From Promethearchaeota archaeon (GTDB lineage: Archaea > Asgardarchaeota > Lokiarchaeia > Sigynarchaeales > SOKP01), in assembly GCA_030605085.1 (NCBI GenBank), contig JAUWBH010000083.1, forward strand, positions 1 to 24,505: DNA of 24,505 bases, in the 5' to 3' direction. Made by a program: the position numbers and the translations under genes. The notes beneath the pieces are model-generated. The model was not told where the DNA came from. It did not search any database and saw only the letters and a program-made list of their open reading frames with translations. Positions 1 through 6,366 of this stretch are shown here, piece after piece (within the stretch, counting starts at the first letter, position 1; every line of letters begins with the position of its first letter).

Positions 1-142
1 TTTTTGCCTTTTTAAATCCCCACGTTCTAGATTTGATAGCATCACAAAACTTTTTAAAAAATGCTAACATATATTCGTTAGAGAAAAGTGGTTTAAACTC
101 AGCTTTCAAATCTGAAAGTGGAGATATATATTTGATGTTCAT
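1..142 (-). CDS. Partial hypothetical protein, runs off left edge
   Basis: An open frame on the minus strand starts at an ATG (142-140) and is still open at the window edge, giving 47 codons. The translation begins MNIKYISPLSDLKAEF and continues with a basic, aromatic-rich stretch (FFKKFCDAIKSRTWGF). Its composition looks more protein-like than the plus-strand frame over the same bases, which is why I prefer it. I do not recognise the family; an N-terminal piece of a transposase or other mobile-element protein is possible but unsupported. No Shine-Dalgarno sequence is evident. The frame has an in-frame stop shortly upstream of the ATG, so the start is reasonably fixed if the gene is real. Confidence 0.35.
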   Translation of the reverse strand, partial: MNIKYISPLSDLKAEFKPLFSNEYMLAFFKKFCDAIKSRTWGFKKAK

Positions 143-311
143 ACATAAATATTACCATTTTTCTCTTATAAATTTTAAGATAGATTTCCATTGGAAACAA
201 AAAAAGAAAAACGATTTATTAAAATAAAGGATTAGAATTAAAATTTAATAGAAAAAGATTCAGCTCAATAGGATTTAGATTTTAACTTCCTTTGAAACTG
301 AAAATAAAAAG

Positions 312-412
312 ATATAAATTTAATTTAGCTGAAAAATATTTAAAGTATATTTGATGACATTAGACTCTATTCTCAAGTTTAAAAATTTCAATATTATCCT
401 AATATTTTTAAA
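312..412 (+). repeat. Direct repeat A (partner of 6367-6474)
   Basis: This segment matches 6367-6474 in the same orientation, with small indels. Shared blocks include ATATAAATTTAATTTAGCTG, TTCTCAAGT and AATATTATCC. In this copy positions 390-406 form a perfect inverted repeat (AATATTA, 3-nt spacer, TAATATT) that is decayed in copy B. The pair brackets the accessory genes. It could be a target duplication, the scar of a segmental duplication, or a shared promoter module; the right-hand copy lies just upstream of a GTPase gene. Confidence 0.6.
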
Positions 413-600
413 ATTTTTTCCGCATCCATGTGGTCTAACTTTTCTTGTTAAAGTTAATTAATAAGTTTGAATTTTACTATAACTGAATTTTGAAATGTTT
501 AAAGTGAAATAAGATTATTAGAAAACAGTATGAGAATTTTATTAATTTGAATGTGCTAATGTAACCTTTTTGCGAAATTTTTATCATTGGTGCCCTTGCA

Positions 601-608
601 TTTATATA
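601..608 (+). promoter_or_regulatory. TATA box for candidate small RNA
   Basis: TTTATATA matches the archaeal TATA consensus. Expected initiation about 25-27 bases downstream falls near position 630, where a structured, less AT-rich segment begins. In such an AT-rich genome the match alone is weak; the spacing to the structured segment and its T-tract gives it value. Confidence 0.4.
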
Positions 609-630
609 TCACCATTTCTAAATAATTATC

Positions 631-718
631 GGTAGACATCAATAATAAGGCATTTATTGGAACCTTCGGTTATACGGGGATTAGTATGCTCTGCTGAAGT
701 GTCGCAACCAGATGTGAG
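631..718 (+). ncRNA. Candidate small RNA or tRNA remnant
   Basis: A short island of clearly higher GC content lies between a TATA box (601-608) and a long T-rich tract (about 724-755). Visible hairpins are CAATAA/TTATTG (640-645 with 654-659), AACC/GGTT (661-664 with 668-671) and TATAC/GTATG (671-675 with 684-688, with one G-T pair) around an 8-base loop GGGGATTA. The last resembles a tRNA D arm, but I find no convincing anticodon arm and no T-arm (GTTCRANNC-like) sequence, so this is not a working tRNA. It could be an unknown small RNA or a tRNA fragment left by an integration event. Confidence 0.35.
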
Positions 719-721
719 AAT

Positions 722-757
722 TGTTTTTATTTTTATCTTTTTCTTTTTCTTTTTCTC
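722..757 (+). terminator. T-rich termination tract
   Basis: Repeated runs of four to five T interrupted by single A or C bases follow the structured segment at 631-718. This is the usual form of an archaeal intrinsic terminator and would end a plus-strand RNA of about 90-100 nt. Confidence 0.4.
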
Positions 758-860
758 ATTTAATAACCTGATTAATCTATTAAATTTTAATTGTATTATC
801 ATTATATCAATAATCCATACTTTCTAACTAAGTAACTTAGTAAGAGATAAAAAGATAATA

Positions 861-868
861 TTTATATA
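861..868 (+). promoter_or_regulatory. TATA box upstream of coiled-coil gene
   Basis: TTTATATA, 68 bases before the ATG at 936. Initiation about 25 bases downstream would leave a leader of roughly 45 bases. It matches the box at 601-608 exactly. Confidence 0.4.
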
Positions 869-935
869 TGATATTCTGTAACAACTTTTGAAAATAGAAA
901 TTAATATTTAAGATTAAAAAAAGAAGTAGTAAAAA

Positions 936-1301
936 ATGGAAAAAGAAAAAATTCAAAACATCTTTAGGAATATTCTTATGTTAATATTTGAAAACAATAA
1001 AGTAATTATAAATAAGTTTTCAAAAATTAATAAGTTAATTCATTCCAACTACACATTTTTATCTAAACGTATTTCGGGGATGAATTCTCAGTTTTCAAGT
1101 TATCAGCTGAGACCGAATTACGATAAAGATCCAGAATATATTGAAGGAATCAAACAGCTAATGAACAACATAGAAGAGAGCAAAAATAAACTGAAAGAAC
1201 TTGAAGAAAATTCCGAATTTCTTATAGGTCAAACTAAACTTGATATAGATAAATTGAGTTCTTTAATTAATGATATTATGTTTATGATTGATGATTTATG
1301 A
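936..1301 (+). CDS. Small coiled-coil protein of unknown function
   Basis: A 121-residue protein that I do not recognise. The N-terminal third is hydrophobic and basic (KIQNIFRNILMLIFENNKVI), the middle has a short polar loop around SGMNSQFSSYQLRPNYDKDP (residues 48-67), and the C-terminal half (about residues 68-121) is a predicted amphipathic coiled coil rich in Glu, Lys, Leu and Ile. It has no Cys or His cluster and no signal peptide; the N-terminal hydrophobic stretch is too broken to call a membrane segment. The ATG has no clear Shine-Dalgarno sequence. A TATA box lies at 861-868. It sits at the left of a run of likely mobile-element genes (zinc finger, RHH regulators), so an accessory role is likely, but no function can be assigned. 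Confidence 0.6.
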   Translation: MEKEKIQNIFRNILMLIFENNKVIINKFSKINKLIHSNYTFLSKRISGMNSQFSSYQLRPNYDKDPEYIEGIKQLMNNIEESKNKLKELEENSEFLIGQTKLDIDKLSSLINDIMFMIDDL

Positions 1302-1451
1302 AGATATTGGGTATTTATAAGAAGATGGGAATGAAGAATTTAAAGAAAAGAAAGAAAGCTATATTCAAAAGTCTAAATTTCCATAATATTATATAAAATT
1401 CTTAAGAAAATATTATGCAAGATTGTATAATATTTATAGTTGATAATAAAT

Positions 1452-2021
1452 ATGACAAAATCATCGCGTCGAATGGATGCTATTGCTGGTCGTTCAAAAT
1501 GGAGTACTACCGATAAGAAATGTGAAGAATGTAACGGGAAAATGGTTAAGTTAAGAGCAAATGTTTATGTTTGCACTAAATGTGGATTAGAACAATATCG
1601 CGAAGTAAAAGGAAAATCATCTAAGAGTTATTCATATCCGAAATACTCACAGCGAATAGAAAAACAATGGGAAGAAAAAAATGCATTGACACATATCATT
1701 AATGATAAATCTAAGAATCATAAAACTGAACATATCAAACATAATAAATCCAAATATATTAAACCTAATCAAGCAAAAATTAGATCGTTTAAATGCTCGA
1801 AATGTAATAAGAGATTCAAAACGTAATACTCCTTAGATCAGCATTTTAAAACGAAGCATTATAAACCAAAACGAGTAGATAAAAAAAATATTGTATTTTG
1901 CGATAAGTGTAATAATTTAATAAATGTTTCGAGCAAAAATGATAAATTATTATGCGAAGTGTGTGGTTTTGCTAAACCAATTATTTTAAAAAAAGTAAAA
2001 GAGAAAAATATTTTCTGTTAA
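1452..2021 (+). pseudogene. Zinc-ribbon/C2H2 zinc-finger protein interrupted by in-frame TAA
   Basis: One reading frame runs from ATG 1452 to TAA 2019-2021, broken only by a TAA at 1824-1826. Before it lie a basic N terminus, a zinc ribbon (CEEC, 13 residues, CTKC) and a Lys/His-rich linker. The frame then enters a C2H2 finger whose two halves lie either side of the stop: CSKCNKRFKT, the stop, then YSLDQHFKTKH. Counting the stop as one residue gives exactly C-x2-C-x3-F-x5-L-x2-H-x4-H. A second zinc ribbon (CDKC ... CEVC) follows. The gene is therefore a multi-zinc-finger, probably nucleic-acid-binding, protein of the sort common in archaeal plasmids and viruses, broken by a nonsense codon or read through. 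A TATA-like TGTATAATA about 25 bases upstream of the ATG would fit a leaderless mRNA; the upstream in-frame TTG at 1440 is less likely as the start. Confidence 0.75.
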
Positions 2022-2031
2022 AATCTTATGA

Positions 2032-2250
2032 TTAAGTTTTTAAACCTTTAGAAATAACTTCTCTAATAAGGTCTGAAAATGAAATGTTTTTATCTTCTTT
2101 TATCTTAAATAATTTATCAAATGTATCTCTTTCTAATGATGCTTCAAGAATCTCACTTATTACTCTTGAAGTTTTTTTAGATTCATTCTTTCCTAATTTA
2201 CGGACTTTATCATAAATTTCTTCTTGTATCGAGATTGAAATACCTACCAA
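2032..2250 (-). CDS. RHH (CopG/VapB-like) DNA-binding protein
   Basis: A 72-residue protein with a typical RHH layout: beta strand GISISIQEEI near the N terminus, then two helices through about residue 40. A second half ends SFSDLIREVISKGL, a motif seen in VapB-type antitoxins and archaeal RHH repressors. The start is a TTG at 2250-2248, chosen because GAAAGGT lies just upstream and no ATG is in frame. It is transcribed away from the tandem RHH gene at 2418, with an AT-rich palindromic spacer between them that could be a shared operator. No PIN, RelE or other toxin gene is adjacent, so an antitoxin role is not supported; a transcriptional repressor of the element is more likely. Confidence 0.7.
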   Translation of the reverse strand: MVGISISIQEEIYDKVRKLGKNESKKTSRVISEILEASLERDTFDKLFKIKEDKNISFSDLIREVISKGLKT

Positions 2251-2330
2251 AAAGCTAACCTTTCTTTTCTTTTTTTATGATATTATAAAAAATAATATAT
2301 CTTAATAAGATTTAAATTTTCATACAACAT

Positions 2331-2388
2331 ATTATTATTAATAATATTAATATGAACAATATTAAAGCTCAATAATATTAATAATATT
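2331..2388. promoter_or_regulatory. Palindromic AT-rich operator region between divergent RHH genes
   Basis: Two related AT-only blocks lie in the divergent spacer. TATTATTAATAATA at 2333-2346 is a perfect palindrome. AATATTAATAATATT at 2374-2388 is near-palindromic. A smaller AATATT core lies between them. RHH proteins usually bind short repeated palindromes in their own promoters, so autoregulation by the flanking RHH proteins is a reasonable inference. Pure A/T content makes chance palindromes common here. Confidence 0.4.
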
Positions 2389-2402
2389 TTAAATAAATAA
2401 AA

Positions 2403-2409
2403 TGAGGTG
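2403..2409 (+). promoter_or_regulatory. Perfect Shine-Dalgarno TGAGGTG, sets TTG start
   Basis: TGAGGTG is fully complementary to the 3' end of archaeal 16S rRNA (CACCUCA) and lies 8 bases before TTG 2418. The same motif precedes the next two genes (2993-2999 and 3489-3494), whereas most other genes in the window have weak or no Shine-Dalgarno sequence. Confidence 0.75.
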
Positions 2410-2417
2410 GTTAAAAA

Positions 2418-2966
2418 TTGCAAAAAATTGAGCAACAGCAAGAAATAAAAAATCAAACCTTAAAAACTAATAAAAAGACGGAACTAAATAATAGCGTAAT
2501 ATTTACAAGACGATACACATTGCGTTTCGATATGAGAACAGCAGAGAAAATTCGGCTATTTTGCGAAGTTTTTTATTTAGATACGAGCTATTTTATCGTG
2601 AAGACACTCATACCAGAATTATTTTTTATTCAAGAAGATATGGAAGAAGATCGTGAAGTTTTCGCAAGTTATTTTGATTTAGAAAAATTTACAGAAAATC
2701 ATCATTTAATCCACACACCAAAGGTCACTAGAAAAAATTGCGTGTTTGAAGCTGAATTTCATCCGTTAGTCGCAAAACCAATTGAGCAATATTGTGAGAA
2801 GATCCATTGGAAACCAGAAAAATTTATAGTAAATATTATTGAATATAAAATTAAAGACCTTTTTAGCGATATAAAAAGGCATAACTTTCAATTCATTGGA
2901 ATTTATTTTGATTTTTCTGAGATAATCAAATCTATTAACGAGATATGTTATAATAAATTAGGATAG
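2418..2966 (+). CDS. Tandem RHH protein
   Basis: A 182-residue protein with two RHH-like units. Unit 1 (about residues 31-72) starts with strand RRYTLRFDMRT and continues with helices AEKIRLFCEVF and TSYFIVKTLI. Unit 2 (about residues 107-153) starts with strand CVFEAEFHPLV and continues with PIEQYCEKIHW and KFIVNIIEYKI. A monomer with two RHH units would form an intramolecular pseudo-dimer able to bind DNA. The first 30 residues are Gln/Lys/Asn-rich and probably disordered. The TTG start at 2418 is fixed by the TGAGGTG at 2403-2409. The next gene (3007) encodes a single-unit relative starting 40 bases after this stop, so the two are likely co-transcribed. Function is inferred as a transcription regulator of the accessory element. 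Confidence 0.65.
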   Translation: MQKIEQQQEIKNQTLKTNKKTELNNSVIFTRRYTLRFDMRTAEKIRLFCEVFYLDTSYFIVKTLIPELFFIQEDMEEDREVFASYFDLEKFTENHHLIHTPKVTRKNCVFEAEFHPLVAKPIEQYCEKIHWKPEKFIVNIIEYKIKDLFSDIKRHNFQFIGIYFDFSEIIKSINEICYNKLG

Positions 2967-2992
2967 AAGAATTATAATAAAAATTCGATTTC

Positions 2993-2999
2993 TGAGGTG
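2993..2999 (+). promoter_or_regulatory. Perfect Shine-Dalgarno TGAGGTG before an ATT start
   Basis: TGAGGTG ends 7 bases before ATT 3007-3009, the spacing seen for the neighbouring TTG start at 2418. The reading frame opens after a TAG at 2959-2961 and contains no ATG, GTG or TTG before codon 37, so the site points to AUU as the initiation codon. Confidence 0.65.
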
Positions 3000-3006
3000 T
3001 TTTAGT

Positions 3007-3285
3007 ATTAAAGAATTAATTGTAAGCGAAAAGAAAAGCAAAAATTCCAAATTTCAATTAAATTTTTCCCAAGAAATAACAGAAGCAATAAAAGTCTATA
3101 GCGAAACCGTTGAGATGACACCAGAAGCATGTATTAAAGATGCAGTCATAAAGGATTTGATTCGCATTTTTATTAATGTCCAACGCGAAGATTACATCTA
3201 CTTAGGTGATACATATCCAACAATAAAAAAATCATTAAAATCTTTTTTTAAAGCTATGGAATCGGTATTTGAAATAATGGATTGA
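3007..3285 (+). CDS. Single-unit RHH protein with apparent AUU start
   Basis: Frame 3007-3285 encodes 92 residues. After a basic lead (KELIVSEKKSKNS) comes an RHH unit: strand KFQLNFSQEI, helix 1 TEAIKVYSETVEM, helix 2 TPEACIKDAVIKDLIRIF (together about residues 17-56), then a tail ending VFEIMD. Starting at the first ATG would delete the beta strand and helix 1, so the conventional start would destroy the fold. Layout and the following stretch (INVQREDY) resemble unit 1 of the tandem RHH protein upstream, suggesting paralogy. The start is placed at ATT 3007 from Shine-Dalgarno spacing. Likely a DNA-binding regulator in the same operon. A T8 tract at 3296-3303 just after the stop may terminate transcription. 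Confidence 0.65.
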   Translation: MKELIVSEKKSKNSKFQLNFSQEITEAIKVYSETVEMTPEACIKDAVIKDLIRIFINVQREDYIYLGDTYPTIKKSLKSFFKAMESVFEIMD

Positions 3286-3488
3286 ACAAACAATATTTTT
3301 TTTAATTTATCTATAGTAACTAGTCAAACAAATATGTAAAATCTAGTTTATCATCAATTAACAACCTATAAATTTTTCTTTAAATAGCCCTGCAAATTAA
3401 CTAAATAAAAATAAAAAGCAAAAAAAAATCGAAATAAAAAAAAATAAATCTAAAAAATGAATTGAAGTAAAATGAAATTACAAGGAAG

Positions 3489-3494
3489 TGAGGT
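3489..3494 (+). promoter_or_regulatory. Shine-Dalgarno TGAGGT before an ATT start
   Basis: TGAGGT ends 6 bases before ATT 3501-3503. Its first three bases are the in-frame TGA that opens the long reading frame. No ATG, GTG or TTG occurs in that frame until GTG 3774, 91 codons later. This is the third copy of the leader motif in 1.1 kb. Confidence 0.65.
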
Positions 3495-3500
3495 TTAACA

Positions 3501-5861
3501 ATTACGATTTTTAAGAGAGAAATTCCTATTTTCTGTTACGAGTGTGGTTGTAAACACCCAACCGAGTTAATTGAAAAAATAAAAAAGAACGAAGAACATA
3601 TTTATTGCGAATGTTGTGGAGCAAATCTCGTAAGAGAAAACCTTAATGTTTTAAAATCAACTCAGTTCCCAGATCAAGAAGAATCTAAATCGTTATGGGA
3701 TATATTACCAGAAGATAGGAAAGAAGTTAGGGAACATAGCGAAAAAGAATTAGAATCTCAGATAATAGTAACTGTGTTAGCTAATAAAAAAAATAACAAT
3801 AATTACACAATTCTTTTTGCTGAACAAGATACATCAAGTATCAGAAAAGAGATTTTAGGGAAAGGATTTAAGAAAAAGAAACAAAAAACTAAAATCCGTA
3901 TAGTTTTTAACGATAAATATAAAAAAAATATAGTAAAAAATGTTGGAACAATTTGTTCAAACTTAATAGTTTCAGATAATCTCAAACTTGATGTTCAATG
4001 GGAAGTATGGGAATTATATAGCTACGCAATAGAACGAAAAGGCTTAAAACCGAGAGATTTGGGTAGATTTAAAAAACCACGCGATTTTTCAATCATTTTA
4101 GTTTTCTACGCGTTAAAATCGTTAGGTATACACAAAATTGACAACATTAAAGTTAAAGTTAAATCAATATTTCGATTTTTGGGAGATCATTTTAAAAAGT
4201 TAGACTTATCACAAAATAGTTGTAGATATCTTATTCCAAGAAAAATTAGACCTTTTTTACTACATACTTTAATAAAGGATAAAAATGAAAAGAAACAACT
4301 AATAATGCTAAAAGAAAATGATAATCTTAAAGAGCTTAATAGTAAATACAGAAGAAGAGGAAGAACTGCAATTACTTACGAGGATTGTTTTGGAATAGGT
4401 CAAGAGAAAGAAGATTTGGATTTTGACATGATTCCAGAGGAGTTTAAAGAAGCTATGTACAGCAGAGGATCAATGCCTCCAAGCCAAGTTAAGCTTAGAT
4501 GGAGATGTGGAATTAATACAAATCACACTTGGAACGCAAGTTATAATAATATTAAGAGTGGTAAAGGATGTCCCCATTGCCGAATAATTAGTTACGAGGA
4601 CTGTGTTAGATTAGGTCAAGAGAAAGAAGATTTGGATTTTGATATGACTCCAGAGGAGTTTAAAGAAGCTATGTATAGCAGAGGATCAACGCCTCCAAGC
4701 GAAGTCAAACTAAGATGGAGATGTGGAATTAATTCAGATCACACTTGGAACGCAATTTATAATAATATCAAGAATTTAGGATCTGGATGTCCTTATTGCT
4801 CTAAAGCAGGAAAACCTGCAATTACTTACGAGGATTGCGTTGAAGTGGGACAAGAAAGGAACGATTTAGAGTTTGCTATGACTTCAGACGAGTTCATGAG
4901 TGCTATGGATATCAGAGGATCAACGCCTCCAAGCCAAGCCAAGCTAAGATGGAGATGTGGAATTAATATAAACCACACATGGAACGCAAGTTATAATAAT
5001 ATTAAGAGTGATAAGGGATGTCCTTTTTGCCGAGGAATTACCTACGAGGATTGCATTGGAGTGGGACAAGAAAGGAACGATTTAGAGTTTGCTATGACTT
5101 CAGACGAGTTCATGAGTGCTATGGATATCAGAGGATCAACGCCTCCAAGTCAAGTTAAGCTTAGATGGAGGTGTAGTATTAAACCAGACCACATTTGGGA
5201 CGCAAAGTATAGTGATATTAAATTTGGAAAGGGATGTCCTTATTGTTTTGAAAGAAATAAAGTTGTTGGTACATATGCTCATACCATTTTCGAATATTTT
5301 AGTTTAAAATATCTTAAATTAAAAAATTCTCAAGGTAAACATGAAGCGCGTGTTGATATTATTAGAAAATATCAAGTTGATCTTATTATAAAGAGAGAAA
5401 AGAACTTTAAGAATAATATTGAAAAGAATCAATATATCGTTAGAATCCCAGATTATATAGAACAGATTGCAATCGATTTTACATTCACATTTGAACCAGA
5501 TTATGTTATAGCTAAATGTTATAAAAAATATCAAAGCAGAAAGAGGTTTTTGTTTATAATATTATTAGGTGATGAAAAAGGTCATTCTGTGCCAAGATTT
5601 CAGCAATTAATCAATGAAACAGTCGATATTGACTATAAGCAACATATTAAGGTGATTACATTCGAAGAATACTTAATTTTTCTAAATCTTTCACTAGGAA
5701 TAAATAATTGGAGAGTTTTATCCAAATTTGAAAAAGAAATCGTTTTTAACCTTCGCGAAGCAAGAAATCTAGCAATTGATTCTTTAAGTTCCGATGAGAA
5801 ATTTAATGAATTAATTAAGTTAAGCCAATATTATTTAAGTTTATTAAGAAAGTTTTTTTAA
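3501..5861 (+). CDS. TFB-like zinc ribbon and cyclin repeat fused to four treble-clef repeats and a possible nuclease domain
   Basis: The frame is open from an apparent ATT start at 3501 (786 residues); the first conventional start, GTG 3774, would remove the first domain. Order: (1) zinc ribbon, residues 12-39, C12-x2-C15 and C36-x2-C39 followed by G, as in TFIIB/TFB; (2) linker; (3) a cyclin-like repeat, about residues 141-237, with LKLDVQWEVWELYSYA and a later ILVFYALKSLGI helix followed by a KVKVKSIFRFLGDHF helix, paralleling the first cyclin repeat of archaeal TFB; (4) four repeats, residues 291-584, each with GQE, RGSTPPS, LRWRCGI, H-x-W and GCPxC, giving a C/H/C/C treble clef; (5) a C-terminal domain with short beta-strand/acidic motifs (VDLII, AIDFTF) that could be a diverged PD-(D/E)xK nuclease, although I cannot name a complete catalytic set. 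A DNA-targeting transcription-factor-derived protein is inferred; the actual function is unknown. Its stop overlaps the convergent GTPase stop by four bases. Confidence 0.7.
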   Translation: MTIFKREIPIFCYECGCKHPTELIEKIKKNEEHIYCECCGANLVRENLNVLKSTQFPDQEESKSLWDILPEDRKEVREHSEKELESQIIVTVLANKKNNNNYTILFAEQDTSSIRKEILGKGFKKKKQKTKIRIVFNDKYKKNIVKNVGTICSNLIVSDNLKLDVQWEVWELYSYAIERKGLKPRDLGRFKKPRDFSIILVFYALKSLGIHKIDNIKVKVKSIFRFLGDHFKKLDLSQNSCRYLIPRKIRPFLLHTLIKDKNEKKQLIMLKENDNLKELNSKYRRRGRTAITYEDCFGIGQEKEDLDFDMIPEEFKEAMYSRGSMPPSQVKLRWRCGINTNHTWNASYNNIKSGKGCPHCRIISYEDCVRLGQEKEDLDFDMTPEEFKEAMYSRGSTPPSEVKLRWRCGINSDHTWNAIYNNIKNLGSGCPYCSKAGKPAITYEDCVEVGQERNDLEFAMTSDEFMSAMDIRGSTPPSQAKLRWRCGININHTWNASYNNIKSDKGCPFCRGITYEDCIGVGQERNDLEFAMTSDEFMSAMDIRGSTPPSQVKLRWRCSIKPDHIWDAKYSDIKFGKGCPYCFERNKVVGTYAHTIFEYFSLKYLKLKNSQGKHEARVDIIRKYQVDLIIKREKNFKNNIEKNQYIVRIPDYIEQIAIDFTFTFEPDYVIAKCYKKYQSRKRFLFIILLGDEKGHSVPRFQQLINETVDIDYKQHIKVITFEEYLIFLNLSLGINNWRVLSKFEKEIVFNLREARNLAIDSLSSDEKFNELIKLSQYYLSLLRKFF
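4371..5250 (+). repeat. Four tandem ~216-234 bp coding repeats
   Basis: Units begin at 4371, 4587, 4821 and 5037, each with an ATTANNTACGAGGA block. Nucleotide identity is very high in the centre of each unit (for example GGATCAACGCCTCCAAG is present in units 2-4, and unit 1 differs from it by one base). Units 1 and 2 share one N-terminal version (EKEDLDFDM), units 3 and 4 another (ERNDLEFAM), which suggests duplication in pairs or local gene conversion. Confidence 0.9.
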
Positions 5862-6271
5862 AAATTTTTATTTTTGTAATAACATTTTTGCTTAGTTATA
5901 ATCGTTATACAATTTTCAGCATACTTTTCTAAATGTTGTAAATAGTTTTTTTTTATATTTTCTAATGTTTTTTTTGGATCAGATAAATCAAAAATTATAA
6001 GCGCTGCATCTGCATTGTAATAAACGTTTGGATTGAAAAGATTGAAAGATCTTTGACCTCCGTTATCCCAAATATTAATTTTAAGTCTTAAATTTCTATT
6101 TTCAAACTCGTAATTTTTCTTGACGATATTTGAACCGATGGTTGGAAGATATTTTTCAGGAAAACTGTTTTCTAAAAACGCACTAATTAGAGAGGTTTTT
6201 CCGACTCTCCCCTCTCCTAAGACGACAAACTTTAAGTTAATCTCATCAGTAATTACTTCTAAATTTTTCAT
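5858..6271 (-). pseudogene. Ras/Arf-type small GTPase truncated before G4
   Basis: A 137-residue product with an intact P-loop (GEGRVGKTS, residues 19-27), a switch I Thr in LPTIGSN (T44) and G3 motif WDNGGQ (68-73), followed by the hydrophobic strand ALIIFDLSD. Where the (N/T)KxD motif should come, the sequence reads CITIITKQKCYYKNKNF and stops, so G4, G5 and the last helices are absent. Ras-like domains need about 160-180 residues. The product is unlikely to bind guanine specifically. Its stop overlaps the stop of the large TFB-like gene, so the 3' end may have been lost when the accessory DNA arrived; I could not find the missing part elsewhere in the window. Repeat B lies about 100 bases upstream of its ATG, in what should be its promoter. 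Possible alternative: a short, regulated remnant still expressed. Confidence 0.7.
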
Positions 6272-6366
6272 TTTTTAGCACAGTTCTTTTAAAATTTTTT
6301 TTGTAAAACAAATTTTCCTTCTTTAAACAATTTTCACTTTTATCTGAATTTAACATAAAAATATTA

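Larger units (their letters stand above)
143..935. other. Long non-coding stretch
   Basis: About 790 bases without a convincing protein gene on either strand. It holds repeat A (312-412), a TATA box at 601-608 followed by a relatively GC-rich structured segment and a T-rich tract (candidate small RNA), and the promoter of the next gene at 861-868. The rest is AT-rich sequence in which I see nothing. Confidence 0.6.

Noticed and set aside
33..227. Plus-strand open frame of 64 codons at the left edge
   Set aside because: It overlaps a more protein-like minus-strand frame, has a TTG start without a Shine-Dalgarno sequence and an unstructured Lys/Asn-rich tail.
660..720. Possible functional tRNA
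   Set aside because: Only a D-arm-like hairpin is present; no anticodon stem, T arm or acceptor pairing could be found on either strand.
1452..2021. Genome-wide reassignment of TAA to an amino acid
   Set aside because: TAA ends many intact genes in this window at their natural family length (for example the pyrophosphatase and both SRPBCC genes), so TAA is a genuine stop codon here.
2032..2250. Toxin-antitoxin pair at the RHH gene
   Set aside because: No PIN, RelE, HEPN or other toxin-sized gene lies next to it; the neighbours are further RHH and zinc-finger proteins.
4371..5250. CRISPR-like or satellite repeat
   Set aside because: The repeats are in frame, 216-234 bases long and encode zinc-binding modules; no short repeat/unique spacer pattern.
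3803..5534. Short alternative frames within the TFB-like repeat gene
   Set aside because: All lie inside the strongly supported long frame and have no domain or ribosome-binding signal of their own.
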